Part shown: positions 25,599 through 36,015 of the stretch, piece after piece
Layout: each line of letters begins with the position of its first letter
Numbering within the stretch: position 1 is the first letter of the stretch
Origin: Halieaceae bacterium UBA5085
GTDB taxonomy: Bacteria > Pseudomonadota > Gammaproteobacteria > Pseudomonadales > Halieaceae
Direction: 5' to 3'
NCBI GenBank assembly: GCA_002414665.1
Contig: DIAF01000017.1
Coordinates: forward strand, 1 to 62,018
Length of the DNA stretch: 62,018 bases
The notes under the pieces: generated by a model
What the model saw: only the letters and a program-made list of their open reading frames with translations
The model's database searches: none
What the model was told of the DNA's origin: nothing
Position numbers and translations under genes: made by a program

Positions 25599-26828
25599 TC
25601 AGGTGTAGAACCAGTAGGCGACCACGATAGCGGCGACAATGCCCGCCGCATCCGCAGCAAGGCCACAGCCGAGTGCGTGGCGTGCACGGCGAATGCCCAC
25701 CGCGCCGAAGTACACCGCCAGCGTGTAGAACGTCGTCTCCGTGGACCCCTGCAGGGTTGCCGCCAGGCGACCCTGGAATGAGTCGACGCCAAAGGTGTTC
25801 ATGGTGTCGATCATCATGGCCCGCGCGCCGGAACCAGACAGCGGCTTCATCAGCGCGGTCGGCATGGCGTCCACCCACAGGGTATCGAAGCCGAGAAACT
25901 CCACGCCGCCGCGCAGCACGCCCAAGACCAGATCCAGCGCCCCGCTGGCGCGGAATACGCCGATCGCCACCAGCATCGCCAGCAAATAGGGAATGATGCC
26001 GATGGCCGTCTCAAACCCCTGTTTCGCGCCTTCGATAAAGGTGTCATAGACATTCACTGCACGCCGGTGCGCAACGACCAGGAAAAGCATGATCAGGCTC
26101 ACGATCAGCAGGTTACTGATCAAGCTGGATTGCCGCTGCAGGGCGTCGGCACCGAGCGTGGAAAACCAGCCCACCAGCGCCAGCAACAGGGCGAAGGCAC
26201 CGCCCAGGAAGCCCAGTACAACGGTGTCACGCAGGCGGATACGCTGCACCCAGGCGGTTACCAGCAGTCCTGCGAGGGTTGAACAACTGGTCGCGATGAG
26301 AATGGGAATGAACACGGCGGCGGGATCCTCTGCCCCCATCTGCGCGCGGTAGAGCAATATGGTCACCGGAAAAAGTGTCACCGAAGAGGTGTTCAATACC
26401 AGGAACAGGATCTGCGCATTGGTGGCAACCTCAGGGTGCGGATTCAGGGTTTGCAGGTCTTTCATCGCCTTGATTCCCAGGGGCGTGGCGGCATTGTCCA
26501 GCCCGAGAATATTGGCCGAGAGGTTGAGGGTCATGGAGGAGATCGCCGGGTGACCACGCGGAACTTCGGGCATCAGCCGGGTGAATAACGGCGACAACAA
26601 TCGCGCCAGCCGGTCAACAAGGCCAGAGGCTTCGCCGACCGCTACCACGCCCAGCCAGAATGCCATCAGCCCGATGAGCCCAATAGCCAGTTCCACGGCC
26701 AGCGCGGCCATGTCGAACAGGCTGGTGACCATGCGCTGAAAGACCGCCGCATCGCCAGCCAGCAGCCATTGCACCAGCGCGGCAGCAAACGCCAGCAGGA
26801 AGAACCCGAGCCAGATACGGTGCAGCAT
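25599..26828 (-). CDS. Nucleoside-recognition (Gate) domain membrane protein, SpmA-SpmB-like
   Basis: 409 residues with two Gate domains separated by a hydrophobic linker, equivalent to spore-maturation proteins SpmA and SpmB fused. ILGLDNAATPLGIKAMKDLQ and FLVLNTSSVTLFPVTILLYR belong to the first half; GFETAIGIIPYLLAMLVAIG and PLSGSGARAMMIDTMNTFG to the second. Around ten transmembrane helices; probably a small-molecule transporter, substrate unknown. Its ATG shares one base with the stop of the hydrolase upstream (TGATG), so the two are coupled. Confidence 0.87.
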   Translation of the reverse strand: MLHRIWLGFFLLAFAAALVQWLLAGDAAVFQRMVTSLFDMAALAVELAIGLIGLMAFWLGVVAVGEASGLVDRLARLLSPLFTRLMPEVPRGHPAISSMTLNLSANILGLDNAATPLGIKAMKDLQTLNPHPEVATNAQILFLVLNTSSVTLFPVTILLYRAQMGAEDPAAVFIPILIATSCSTLAGLLVTAWVQRIRLRDTVVLGFLGGAFALLLALVGWFSTLGADALQRQSSLISNLLIVSLIMLFLVVAHRRAVNVYDTFIEGAKQGFETAIGIIPYLLAMLVAIGVFRASGALDLVLGVLRGGVEFLGFDTLWVDAMPTALMKPLSGSGARAMMIDTMNTFGVDSFQGRLAATLQGSTETTFYTLAVYFGAVGIRRARHALGCGLAADAAGIVAAIVVAYWFYT

Positions 26829-27652
26829 CAGGCCGCCTGCCGCGCGAGGAACGCCAGAACACGCCGGGCGGTGGCATCCGGGTATTCCAGCGGAAACAGG
26901 TGCCCACCGGGCAGGGTATCCAGTTCCGCAGCCGGCTGTAGCGCCGCCCAGCGACGCAGCCCGGCCGCGGAGAGGATATCAGAGTGCTCGCCACGCAGAC
27001 CCAGAGTGGGCAGGCGCAGTCTCCACAGGCGCGGCCACACCAGCGGCAGCGAGGAGTACACAGCGGCCTCCCAGGCACCGGAGTAGGCAAGCTCCCAATC
27101 GCCATCCGCCGTGGCGCGCACACCCGCGTGGATGTAATCCCAGAGCACGTCGTCGGAAAATCCGCTGTAGGCACGCTTTTCCCGGTGGAACGCGTAAGCC
27201 TGCTGCACACTGGGAAAACGGCCGGGTCGCCGCAGTGCGCGACGCACCATGGGAATCCTGGGTAGACGGCTGCGCGGCGTCAGGTTCAGGCCCAGCGCCA
27301 GTCGCATCGGCATGAACACCGGGTCGAGCAACACCAGGCCACGGAACAGGTCTGGACGCTTGAAGGCCGCCAGCATGGCCACCACCCCACCCAGCGAGTG
27401 CCCCATCATCCAGACGGGCCCGACCTCGCTGTGCGCCAGCGTGGCAATCAGGTCATCGGCAAACTGGCGCCAGTTGGCACGCGCCGGTGCGGGTTCCCGC
27501 GACCACAGCGGCCGGTGGCAATAGCCGCTGACGCTGTAGTGTTCAGCGAGCGGCGCCAGCAGGCGCCTGTAGCTGCCGGGTGGATAGCCGTTGGCGTGGG
27601 CGAAGACCAGCCTCGCCCCCGCCCCGCCAAAGGATTCCAACCTCTCCTGCAT
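26828..27652 (-). CDS. Alpha/beta hydrolase
   Basis: 274 residues. Oxyanion strand LVFAHANGYPPGSYRRLLAP, nucleophile elbow MMGHSLGGVVAML and a late catalytic His in LPGGHLFPLEYPDA; an acid near LRGEHSDI. Likely a soluble esterase or lipase; substrate unknown. The start at 27652 is preferred to the longer frame, which runs into the divergent promoter region. Coupled by TGATG to the membrane protein downstream. Confidence 0.85.
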   Translation of the reverse strand: MQERLESFGGAGARLVFAHANGYPPGSYRRLLAPLAEHYSVSGYCHRPLWSREPAPARANWRQFADDLIATLAHSEVGPVWMMGHSLGGVVAMLAAFKRPDLFRGLVLLDPVFMPMRLALGLNLTPRSRLPRIPMVRRALRRPGRFPSVQQAYAFHREKRAYSGFSDDVLWDYIHAGVRATADGDWELAYSGAWEAAVYSSLPLVWPRLWRLRLPTLGLRGEHSDILSAAGLRRWAALQPAAELDTLPGGHLFPLEYPDATARRVLAFLARQAA

Positions 27653-27729
27653 GTCGTTCAGTGCCCCCCGGACTGTCGCTTCAGGCCACCTGCCCCGTGC
27701 TGGCGCCAGCCTAATGTAAAACCGCACGC

Positions 27730-27758
27730 TTGTCCCGCCCGACACCGCGACTTACCAT
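27730..27758 (+). promoter_or_regulatory. Candidate sigma-70 promoter for frmA
   Basis: TTGTCC at 27730-27735 and TACCAT at 27753-27758 with a 17-bp spacer, each matching 4 of 6 consensus bases, 31 bases before the frmA ATG. No FrmR-type repressor gene is nearby. Confidence 0.4.
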
Positions 27759-27789
27759 GCCACCCTGTTGCCTTGACCGGGAGTTACCG

Positions 27790-28896
<1,107 letters not shown>

Positions 28897-28911
28897 GGAA
28901 AGGGAACAACT

Positions 28912-29754
28912 ATGGATATCATTGCGGAGCACCGCGTTTTCGGTGGTCGCCAGCTGCGTTTCGAGCACCCGTCGGAAACGCTCGCCTGTCGCATGCAGGG
29001 CGCTGTTTTCCTGCCACCCCAGGCTGAGCAGCACCCGGTACCGGTGCTCTACTGGTTATCCGGGCTTACCTGCACAGATGAAAATTTCACCCAGAAGGCC
29101 GGAGCCCAGCGCTACGCTGCGGAGCACGGTCTGGCCATCGTCTGCCCTGATACAAGCCCGCGCGGTGAGGGAGTGCCGGATGACCCCGAAGGTGCCTGGG
29201 ATTTTGGCCTCGGCGCCGGATTTTATGTCAACGCCACGCAAGCGCCCTGGCAACAGCACTACCGCATGTACGATTACGTCGTCGAGGAGCTGCCGGGGCT
29301 GGTCAAGAGCCAGTTTCCACTGGCGGCGGACCGCTGGTCCATCTCCGGCCACTCCATGGGCGGCCATGGCGCGCTGGTCATCGCCCTGCGCAACCCTGGG
29401 CGCTTTGCGGCGGTGTCTGCATTTGCCCCAATCGTGGCGCCTACCCAGTGCCCCTGGGGAGAAAAGGCGTTTGGCAATTATCTGGGCGCGGACCGCAGTA
29501 CCTGGCAGGCCTACGACAGCTGTGCGCTGATCCGTGGTGGAGCCGCCCAGCTGCCCATGCTGATCGACCAGGGCGACGCCGACAGTTTCCTGACGCCGCA
29601 GCTGAAAACGCCTCTTCTGCAACAGGCCTGCGCGGACGCGGGTTTTCCGGCAACCATCCGCCTGCAGCCGGGTTACGACCACAGCTACTATTTCATCGCC
29701 TCGTTTATCGGTGAGCATGTCGCCTTCCACGCCGCGGCGCTGCAGGCGGCATAG
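28912..29754 (+). CDS. fghA: S-formylglutathione hydrolase
   Basis: 280-residue esterase-D-type serine hydrolase that splits S-formylglutathione into formate and glutathione, completing the step begun by frmA 15 bp upstream. Evidence: LYWLSGLTCTDENFTQKAGA, DTSPRGEGVPDD, nucleophile SGHSMGGHGALVIAL, acid DQGDADSF and catalytic His in PGYDHSYYFIASFIGEH. Length normal. Confidence 0.96.
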   Translation: MDIIAEHRVFGGRQLRFEHPSETLACRMQGAVFLPPQAEQHPVPVLYWLSGLTCTDENFTQKAGAQRYAAEHGLAIVCPDTSPRGEGVPDDPEGAWDFGLGAGFYVNATQAPWQQHYRMYDYVVEELPGLVKSQFPLAADRWSISGHSMGGHGALVIALRNPGRFAAVSAFAPIVAPTQCPWGEKAFGNYLGADRSTWQAYDSCALIRGGAAQLPMLIDQGDADSFLTPQLKTPLLQQACADAGFPATIRLQPGYDHSYYFIASFIGEHVAFHAAALQAA

Positions 29755-29761
29755 CGCCGTT

Positions 29762-30565
29762 TTACTGCACGGCGGCCGGATACAGCAGGCTCGACCAGCT
29801 GCGTCGCTCAAACGGCTTCCAGCCGTCTGCGGGCTGTGACAGGCGGTCGGCAACCAGGTACCAGATGGTCGGGTTGAAGGTCATGCCGCAATGGCTGCCG
29901 CGCACTTCGATATTCTGGGTGCGCGCGTGGCCGGCACGCTGCAGCGTGGTCTGCCAGTTCACCACGCCATCTCCACGGCTATAGATTGCGGTGGTCGGCA
30001 CCGGCGGCGCTATATGCAGGATATTCTGGTCAATCGGCAGCTCCTCCGGCGGATTGAGCGCGGTAAACAGGCGGGCGGGATAGGACGCAACCATCCGACC
30101 TTCACCGAACGGACTGCCCAGTGATATGACCTGCCTCACCCTTTCGGGAAAGGCGCGCGCGAGCTCCCGCGCAAAAATGCCACCGAGGCTGTGCCCCACC
30201 AGGGAGATGGGGCCCTGGTAGCGTTCGGAGAGAAACGTTATGCGCGCTTCCAGGCTTTCAAGCACCCCCTCACGCGGACCCAGGTTGCGACCGAGGCCCC
30301 AGCCGTGAACTGCGTAACCCAGGCGTGTCAGGTAGCGGCGGAATCCGGCGTTGTAGCCATCGGCGCCGAGGAAGCCGGGCAGGACCATCACCGGGTGCCC
30401 GTCGCCGCGGGGTGCGCGCTCCAGCAGTCGGCGGCTCAGCCCCAAAGTGACCACCTCCACCACAGCGCGGTGCGCTTCTGTGAGCGCCAGCAGCGCATGA
30501 GGCGGTGGCACAACCGGCTCCCGTACCGTGGGAGCACTGCTGTCAAAGGTTTCCATCGCCGTCAT
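29762..30565 (-). CDS. Alpha/beta hydrolase, putative lipase
   Basis: 267 residues. HPVMVLPGFLGADGYNAGFR (oxyanion strand), SLVGHSLGGIFAREL (nucleophile), SRGDGVVNWQ (acid region) and RGSHCGMTF (catalytic His). Resembles triacylglycerol-lipase-like esterases without signal peptide. Convergent with fghA, 7 bp apart; no functional link shown. Confidence 0.85.
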   Translation of the reverse strand: MTAMETFDSSAPTVREPVVPPPHALLALTEAHRAVVEVVTLGLSRRLLERAPRGDGHPVMVLPGFLGADGYNAGFRRYLTRLGYAVHGWGLGRNLGPREGVLESLEARITFLSERYQGPISLVGHSLGGIFARELARAFPERVRQVISLGSPFGEGRMVASYPARLFTALNPPEELPIDQNILHIAPPVPTTAIYSRGDGVVNWQTTLQRAGHARTQNIEVRGSHCGMTFNPTIWYLVADRLSQPADGWKPFERRSWSSLLYPAAVQ

Positions 30566-30669
30566 GCTTCACCCCTCGCAATGCCCACCACTGCGGCGGC
30601 TTGCGTAAAAAGAATACGTCGGAGGATAGCGTATCGCAATGGCCCGGGGGAAGCCCCGGCAGGGCACGG

Positions 30670-31191
30670 CTAAAGCCGCGAAATCTCCCGGTCCAGCTCA
30701 AACTGACGGGACGTGACGTAGCTTTCCATGGCTTCCACACGGCGCAGGGCGGCATCCAGCCGCTCCCGGGCGCGGCGCAGGCGCACCGGACCCGGCTCGC
30801 TGTAGCGAAATACCTTGCGTGGCCGATAGTGGTGGTGACGCTCGTCATATTCCATCTCAACACCGGATTCCGGCCCGCCGGCCGGCCCGCCCGATACAGC
30901 GCCTGCCCTGCCCTGTTCTCGCGGCCTCGGCGCCAGCAACAGCCATGCGCCAAGGTAGGCCCAAAGCGCCAGTGTGCCGGTAAACAGTACGGCGGCAACC
31001 CAGAGCAGCCGCACCACCCAGTGGGCGATATCAAAGTGGTCTGCCAGGCCCGCGCAGACACCGGCAATGCGTCGGCTGCGGGTGCTGCGATACAGGTTCA
31101 TGCCCCATCCCCCGGCACGACGCTGGCGAAAACCTCGCTCTGCCGTGCGCCAGTCAGGGCTATGGCGATTGCGCTGGTGATTGTTACTCAT
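30670..31191 (-). CDS. pspC: Phage shock protein C
   Basis: 173 residues from ATG 31191. PspC domain: NLYRSTRSRRIAGVCAGLAD, HFDIAHWVVRLLWVAAVLF and a second hydrophobic stretch LWAYLGAWLLLAPRP, then a cytoplasmic C-terminal coiled part with RERLDAALRRVEAMESYV. Inner-membrane sensor/toxin-like component that binds PspB and releases PspA under secretin or membrane stress. It overlaps pspB by 8 bases. Longer than E. coli PspC (119) due to the N- and C-terminal extensions. Confidence 0.9.
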   Translation of the reverse strand: MSNNHQRNRHSPDWRTAERGFRQRRAGGWGMNLYRSTRSRRIAGVCAGLADHFDIAHWVVRLLWVAAVLFTGTLALWAYLGAWLLLAPRPREQGRAGAVSGGPAGGPESGVEMEYDERHHHYRPRKVFRYSEPGPVRLRRARERLDAALRRVEAMESYVTSRQFELDREISRL

Positions 31192-31453
31192 CGTGGTACT
31201 CCTCATTGCGCGGCGTGCGCTCCGACGGCTTGCGCCAGGTACTGTGGTCGGCATCAAGGATCGTCTCCAGAGCACCGATACGCTCTGTGAGTCGATCCAC
31301 CGTGGCCAGAAGGTCTTCAAGATCCTGCCGATCTGCCGCACTCAGGCTCTGGGATGAGCGGTTGACGCTGCGGTAATGCATGGTGATCCAGATCGGGGCC
31401 ACAATGACCAGGAACAGGATGGTAGGCACAAACATGAATTGCCAGAATTGCAT
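31184..31453 (-). CDS. pspB: Phage shock protein B
   Basis: 89 residues: N-terminal transmembrane helix (FVPTILFLVIVAPIWITMHY) and a leucine-heptad cytoplasmic coil (LEDLLATVDRLTERIGALET). Works with PspC to relieve PspA inhibition of PspF. Order pspA-pspB-pspC on the minus strand is the classical one. The ~60-bp pspA-pspB gap shows no clear terminator. Confidence 0.93.
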   Translation of the reverse strand: MQFWQFMFVPTILFLVIVAPIWITMHYRSVNRSSQSLSAADRQDLEDLLATVDRLTERIGALETILDADHSTWRKPSERTPRNEEYHDE

Positions 31454-31515
31454 GGACGGTATCCTCGGACGGTGTGGGGAACCCGGCTAAGCCGACAGGT
31501 CGATCATAGCAGGCC

Positions 31516-32199
31516 CTAGGCCTTGTGCTCTTCGCCGCCGTGCAATTCGGCCTTCAGGCGCTGCAACTCTTTGCTGATACGTTCATCCTCTTCCAGGGAC
31601 TCGATTTCGGCGGCGAGGTCCGGTGCAACGTCACGCCCCACATCGAGCAGTTCCAACTGGCTTTCGAGGTTGTCGATGCGCCGCTCGAAGTGCTCGAAAC
31701 GCTGAAAAGCGGTATCCAGTGCTTCACGGTGCATCTGGCGCTTCACCTTGATCCGAGATTCGACGGTCTTGCTGCGCATCAACAGTGCCTGCTGGCGTGA
31801 CTTGGCGTCCGAGAGCTTCTGCTGCAGCTGGCCAATCTCGGTACTGAGCTGGGCAATGTGCTCGTCTGCCGCACGCAGCTCGGCTTCCACCACCGCAATC
31901 TCATCCTCGATGGCGTGCTTTTCCTGCAGCGCCGCCCGCGCGAGGTCCTCGCGCCCCTTGTTCACCGCCAGCCTGGCTTTCTGCTCCCAGCTCTCCGCCT
32001 CAGCCTGCACCTGCTGCAAGCGACGCGCAGCGGCCTTGCGGTCTGCCAGCACCCGCGCCGAGGAGCTACGGACTTCCACCAGCGTGTCTTCCATTTCCTG
32101 GATGATCAGGCGAATCATCTTCTGCGGGTCTTCAGCCTGGTCCAGCAAGGCGTTGAGATTGGAGTTAATGATGTCGCTCATCCGCGAAAAAATGCCCAT
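31516..32199 (-). CDS. pspA: Phage shock protein A
   Basis: 227 residues, almost wholly coiled coil. Amphipathic N-terminus MGIFSRMSDIINSNLNALLD binds stressed membranes; EDPQKMIRLIIQEMEDTLVE is the family signature. It inhibits PspF and stabilises the membrane as ESCRT-III-like assemblies. ATG at 32199 is chosen because the longer frame runs into the promoter. Confidence 0.96.
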   Translation of the reverse strand: MGIFSRMSDIINSNLNALLDQAEDPQKMIRLIIQEMEDTLVEVRSSSARVLADRKAAARRLQQVQAEAESWEQKARLAVNKGREDLARAALQEKHAIEDEIAVVEAELRAADEHIAQLSTEIGQLQQKLSDAKSRQQALLMRSKTVESRIKVKRQMHREALDTAFQRFEHFERRIDNLESQLELLDVGRDVAPDLAAEIESLEEDERISKELQRLKAELHGGEEHKA

Positions 32200-32263
32200 G
32201 TACCTTCTCCCCGGGCCAAGCCCGTTTGCCGTATGCCATTCATGGCGTTTCCACGCCGCTTGA

Positions 32264-32279
32264 TACAGGAACCGTGCCA
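32264..32279 (-). promoter_or_regulatory. Candidate sigma-54 promoter of pspABC
   Basis: Minus strand TGGCACG-GTTC-CTGTA: an excellent -24 element, with a -12 element that has GT where GC is usual. It lies ~65 bp from the pspA start, downstream of the AT-rich upstream site and beside the divergent pspF gene, exactly where a PspF-driven promoter is expected. Confidence 0.7.
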
Positions 32280-32359
32280 GATAACGTAAGCCTTTGTTTT
32301 TATGGGACAAATATGCATCGATAGGTGAAATCCTGTAATCACCCGGTTGATTATTGGGC

Positions 32360-32388
32360 TTTATTTACCTTATAAAGGTTTTATTTAC
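32360..32388. promoter_or_regulatory. Candidate PspF upstream activating sites
   Basis: TTTATTTAC occurs at 32360-32368 and 32380-32388, a direct repeat with a 20-bp period, bracketing ACCTT-ATA-AAGGT (32367-32379). The block is about 85-110 bp upstream of the -24 element and close to the pspF start, as for the PspF-binding sites in enterics, which also mediate autoregulation. Confidence 0.5.
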
Positions 32389-32412
32389 TCTATTTTATGG
32401 TGATTTAAACCT

Positions 32413-33477
32413 ATGCGTAGCGGTGAAGGCATTATCGGTGGCTCCAGCGCACTGGCTCACGCCCTGGAGCACATCTCGCAACTGGCGGGGATCAGTCGAC
32501 CCGTGCTGGTTCAGGGTGAGCGGGGTACTGGCAAAGAGCTGGCGGCCGAACGATTGCACTTTCTGTCGGCGCGCTGGGCGGCGCCTTTCGTCAAGGTCAA
32601 CTGCGCGGCACTGTCCGAAACACTGCTCGACTCCGAACTGTTCGGCCATGAGGCAGGCGCGTTCACCGGGGCTACCCGGCTGCGCCAGGGGCGCTTCGAA
32701 CGCGCGGATGGTGGCACCCTCTTCCTCGACGAACTGGGCACCATGCCCCTGCCGGTGCAGGAAAAACTGCTGCGACTGGTAGAGTACGGAGAATTCGAAC
32801 GACTCGGCGGCCAGCAGACGCTGCAGGTCGATGTCCGGGTGGTTGCCGCCACCCATGCGGATCTCCGGAGCCTGGTGGCTGAAGGGCGTTTCCGTGCCGA
32901 TCTCCTGGACCGCCTGAGCTTTGACGTGGTGCACCTGCCGGCACTACGGCAACGGCCTGAGGATATTCCCGAGCTGGCGCGGCACTTTGCCATTCTCATG
33001 TGCAAGGAGCTGGGCTGGGAGCTGTTCCCGGGCTTCAGCGTGAGCGCGCTGGAGAGCCTGCAGGGGCACAGCTGGCCGGGAAATGTACGGGAACTGAAAA
33101 ACACCGTGGAACGCTCACTGCACCGCTGGGGAAAAAAGTCGCGGCCGGTGGCTGATATCGTGCTGGACCCCTTTCAATCGCCCTTCGAGCCCCTATCGCC
33201 CGCACCATCCGGGGACAGAGCACCCCAGCCCGCGGCCACTGCGGCGGCAGACATCGCCACCCCAGGCATTACCGATTTCAGTGCGCGCATGCAGGCTATC
33301 GAGCGTCGTCTCCTGCACCAGGCGCTGGCGGAGCATAACCACCACCAGCGGCGCGCTGCACAGGCACTGGGCCTCAGCTATGACCAGTTGCGAGGGCTGG
33401 TACGCAAGCACAAGCTCAGCGGCCGCAGGCGCCGCACCCGGCACCCCCGCGCAGATGCGAAAAGTGCGCGCCCTTGA
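32413..33477 (+). CDS. pspF: PspF, sigma-54-dependent activator
   Basis: 354 residues, AAA+ activator without an N-terminal sensory domain, as in PspF. Walker A VQGERGTGKELAAERLH, the sigma-54 contact loop GAFTGA (EAGAFTGATRLRQ), Walker B GTLFLDELGTM, R-finger region RFRADLLDRLSFDVVHLPAL. C-terminal Fis-type HTH NHHQRRAAQALGLSYDQLRG after a Pro-rich linker. Divergent from pspABC, whose transcription it drives. Confidence 0.96.
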   Translation: MRSGEGIIGGSSALAHALEHISQLAGISRPVLVQGERGTGKELAAERLHFLSARWAAPFVKVNCAALSETLLDSELFGHEAGAFTGATRLRQGRFERADGGTLFLDELGTMPLPVQEKLLRLVEYGEFERLGGQQTLQVDVRVVAATHADLRSLVAEGRFRADLLDRLSFDVVHLPALRQRPEDIPELARHFAILMCKELGWELFPGFSVSALESLQGHSWPGNVRELKNTVERSLHRWGKKSRPVADIVLDPFQSPFEPLSPAPSGDRAPQPAATAAADIATPGITDFSARMQAIERRLLHQALAEHNHHQRRAAQALGLSYDQLRGLVRKHKLSGRRRRTRHPRADAKSARP

Positions 33478-33559
33478 AGCCGCTGCGGGTTATGCTTCAC
33501 ACTAGAGCGCAAAACGGGCGACGCATTACACCGCCCAAGAAACCTCAAGGATGACCATT

Positions 33560-35023
33560 ATGGACCTTTCATTGTCGGACCCTACCCTGCTGCAAACCCA
33601 GGCTTACATTGGCGGCGCCTGGGTAGATGCAGATGACGGCGCAACGTTCCCCGTGAACAACCCCGCCAGCGGCGAATTGCTGGTGCGCGTGGCAAAAATG
33701 GGCGCAACAGAAACGCGGCGCGCCATCAACGCAGCGCAACTCGCCATGGACAACTGGAAAACCTGGCCGGCGAAACAGCGCGCAGCTGTGCTGCGCAACT
33801 GGTTCGACCTGATGATGGAGCACCAGGAAGACCTCGCCAGAATCATGACGGCAGAACAGGGCAAGGTCCTGGCAGAATCGCGTGGGGAAGTGGCCTACGG
33901 CGCCTCGTTCATTGAGTGGTTCGGCGAGGAGGCCAAGCGCGTCAACGGTGACGTCATACCAGGCCCCGGGGCTGACCGGCGCATCGTCTGCATCAAACAA
34001 CCCGTCGGTGTCGTTGCCGCCATCACCCCGTGGAACTTTCCCAATGCCATGATCGCGCGCAAGGCTGCGCCCGCGCTGGCCGCGGGCTGCAGCATCGTCA
34101 TCAAACCCGCCAGCGAAACCCCGCTTTCCGCCTTCGCGATGGCCGTGCTGGCTGAGCGCGCGGGTGTGCCTGCCGGCGTGTTGAATATCGTGGCCGGCAG
34201 CTCATCGGCTATCGGCGGTGAGCTGACCAGCAACCCGGTGGTACGCAAACTGACCTTTACCGGCTCCACTCCTGTCGGCAAGATGCTCGAGGCGCAGTGC
34301 GCCGACACCATGAAAAAGACCTCCATGGAGCTGGGCGGCAACGCACCATTCATCGTCTTCGACGACGCCGACATCGACGCTGCAGTGCAGGGTGCCATCG
34401 CGTCCAAGTACCGCAACGCAGGCCAGACCTGTGTCTGCTCGAACCGCATGCTTGTGCAGCACGGCATTTATGATGATTTCGTGGGCAAGCTGGTTGCCGC
34501 AACGCGGGAACTGGCCGTCGGCGACGGGTTTGCGGAAAACGTGATGATCGGCCCGCTGGTCAATAGCGGCGCCGTGGAGGATGTGGACGCACTGGTACAG
34601 GCCTCCATCGATGCAGGCGCGCAGGTCGCGCTGGGCGGTAGCAGGCACGCACTGGGAGGCTGCTTCTATCAGCCAACGATCCTCACGGAAGTGACCCGCG
34701 AGATGCCGGTGTTCCGCAATGAGATCTTCGGCCCGGTCGCTCCTGTTGTGCGTTTTCACACGGAAGCCGAGGCCATCGAACTTGCCAACGACACCGAGTT
34801 CGGGCTCGCCTCCTATTTCTACACACGGGATATCGGCCGCGTGTGGCGCGTTGCCGAGGCCCTGGAGTATGGCATCGTGGGTATCAACGAAGGCCTGATC
34901 TCCAATGAGATGGCGCCCTTCGGTGGCGTGAAGGAATCCGGCTCCGGGCGCGAGGGTTCGAAGTACGGTATGGATGATTACCTGGAAATCAAGTACATGC
35001 TCATGGGCGGCCTGGACCGTTAA
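33560..35023 (+). CDS. gabD: NAD(P)-dependent succinate-semialdehyde dehydrogenase
   Basis: 487 residues. Oxidises succinic semialdehyde to succinate. PWNFPNAMIARKAAPALAAG, ELGGNAPFIVFDDADID (general base region) and the catalytic Cys in NAGQTCVCSNRML; C-terminal GGVKESGSGREGSKYG. The second in-frame ATG (33560) has the better AAGG spacing than the one at 33551. The LysR gene 11 bp downstream is probably its regulator; no gabT is adjacent, though two class III aminotransferases occur further on. Confidence 0.92.
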   Translation: MDLSLSDPTLLQTQAYIGGAWVDADDGATFPVNNPASGELLVRVAKMGATETRRAINAAQLAMDNWKTWPAKQRAAVLRNWFDLMMEHQEDLARIMTAEQGKVLAESRGEVAYGASFIEWFGEEAKRVNGDVIPGPGADRRIVCIKQPVGVVAAITPWNFPNAMIARKAAPALAAGCSIVIKPASETPLSAFAMAVLAERAGVPAGVLNIVAGSSSAIGGELTSNPVVRKLTFTGSTPVGKMLEAQCADTMKKTSMELGGNAPFIVFDDADIDAAVQGAIASKYRNAGQTCVCSNRMLVQHGIYDDFVGKLVAATRELAVGDGFAENVMIGPLVNSGAVEDVDALVQASIDAGAQVALGGSRHALGGCFYQPTILTEVTREMPVFRNEIFGPVAPVVRFHTEAEAIELANDTEFGLASYFYTRDIGRVWRVAEALEYGIVGINEGLISNEMAPFGGVKESGSGREGSKYGMDDYLEIKYMLMGGLDR

Positions 35024-35034
35024 GGTCGCGGAAC

Positions 35035-36015
35035 ATGCAGCACCCAATTGATACTCGCCAGCTACGCCACGTGCTTATGCTGGCGAAGCATCGCAGTTTT
35101 CGCAAAGCGGCAGATGCGCTGTTCATTACCCAACCCGCACTCACCAAGAGCATCAAGAACCTGGAGCAGCAGCTGGACGTCATGCTCTTCGACCGCAAGT
35201 CACAGAGCGTGGACCCAACGCCGCATTGCGAGGTGTTGATGGAGCACGCGCGGCGCATCATGCACGAACTGGACGATATCCATCACAGCCTCGATGCCCT
35301 TTCCGACAGCCTGCGCGGCGAATTACGTGTTGGCAGCGGCCCTATCGTGGCTCGTGGCCCCATTGGTGACGCCGTGGCGCGGCTGGTGTCCAGGCACCCC
35401 GGGCTCAGCATCCGGGTCACCATCGACAGCTGGGCGGGCCTGGTGCAGCAGCTGCACGCCGGCGCGTTGCACCTCATGGTTGCCGACATTGGTGAATTCG
35501 AGGGGCAGGCAGATTTGGAGGTTGTCCCGTTAAACCCCATTCGCTCTATCACCGTCTGCAGGCCAGGCCATCCACTACTGCAGGTTGGCCGGGTGCAGGC
35601 GGCAGACCTGACGAGTTACCCGCTGGCACTGCCGTCTCTGCCGCGACGCTGGGTGGAGTGGTTACGTGCTAATGCCCCGGAAGGGGCGGATCCAGACGGC
35701 TTCGTCGCCCGGGCCTACCGCATCTACTGCGAGGATTTCAGCCTCATCACCAAAGTCGTTCTGCATTCGGACTTTATCACCTGTGGACCGGAACGAATCC
35801 TGCGTGACAGCGTTGTGGGGGGACAGCTCGTGGAAATCGACTTTCCGGGCTTCAGTGAAATCCTGGTGCGCCCGGGTATCGTTTACCTGCGCAATACCAC
35901 CCTGCCACCGGCGGGCAGGGTGCTTATCGAACAACTACTCTCCGGAGAAGGCTCCGCACACGCTGAGTCAGCCCTCCCCGGCTGCCCCGGTGCGCACGCT
36001 GAGCAGGTAAGCTAG
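35035..36015 (+). CDS. LysR-family transcriptional regulator
   Basis: 326 residues. N-terminal winged HTH (RHVLMLAKHRSFRKAADALF, ITQPALTKSIKNLEQQLDV) and a periplasmic-binding-protein-like effector domain from ~90. Unusually it lies downstream of gabD in the same direction, not divergent. Its last 48 bases overlap the convergent PQQ dehydrogenase gene. Confidence 0.92.
   Translation: MQHPIDTRQLRHVLMLAKHRSFRKAADALFITQPALTKSIKNLEQQLDVMLFDRKSQSVDPTPHCEVLMEHARRIMHELDDIHHSLDALSDSLRGELRVGSGPIVARGPIGDAVARLVSRHPGLSIRVTIDSWAGLVQQLHAGALHLMVADIGEFEGQADLEVVPLNPIRSITVCRPGHPLLQVGRVQAADLTSYPLALPSLPRRWVEWLRANAPEGADPDGFVARAYRIYCEDFSLITKVVLHSDFITCGPERILRDSVVGGQLVEIDFPGFSEILVRPGIVYLRNTTLPPAGRVLIEQLLSGEGSAHAESALPGCPGAHAEQVS

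Noticed and set aside
30644..30659. CCGGGG/CCCCGG hairpin past pspC as terminator
   Set aside because: Strong stem but no T run on the minus strand; may still pause transcription, not claimed.
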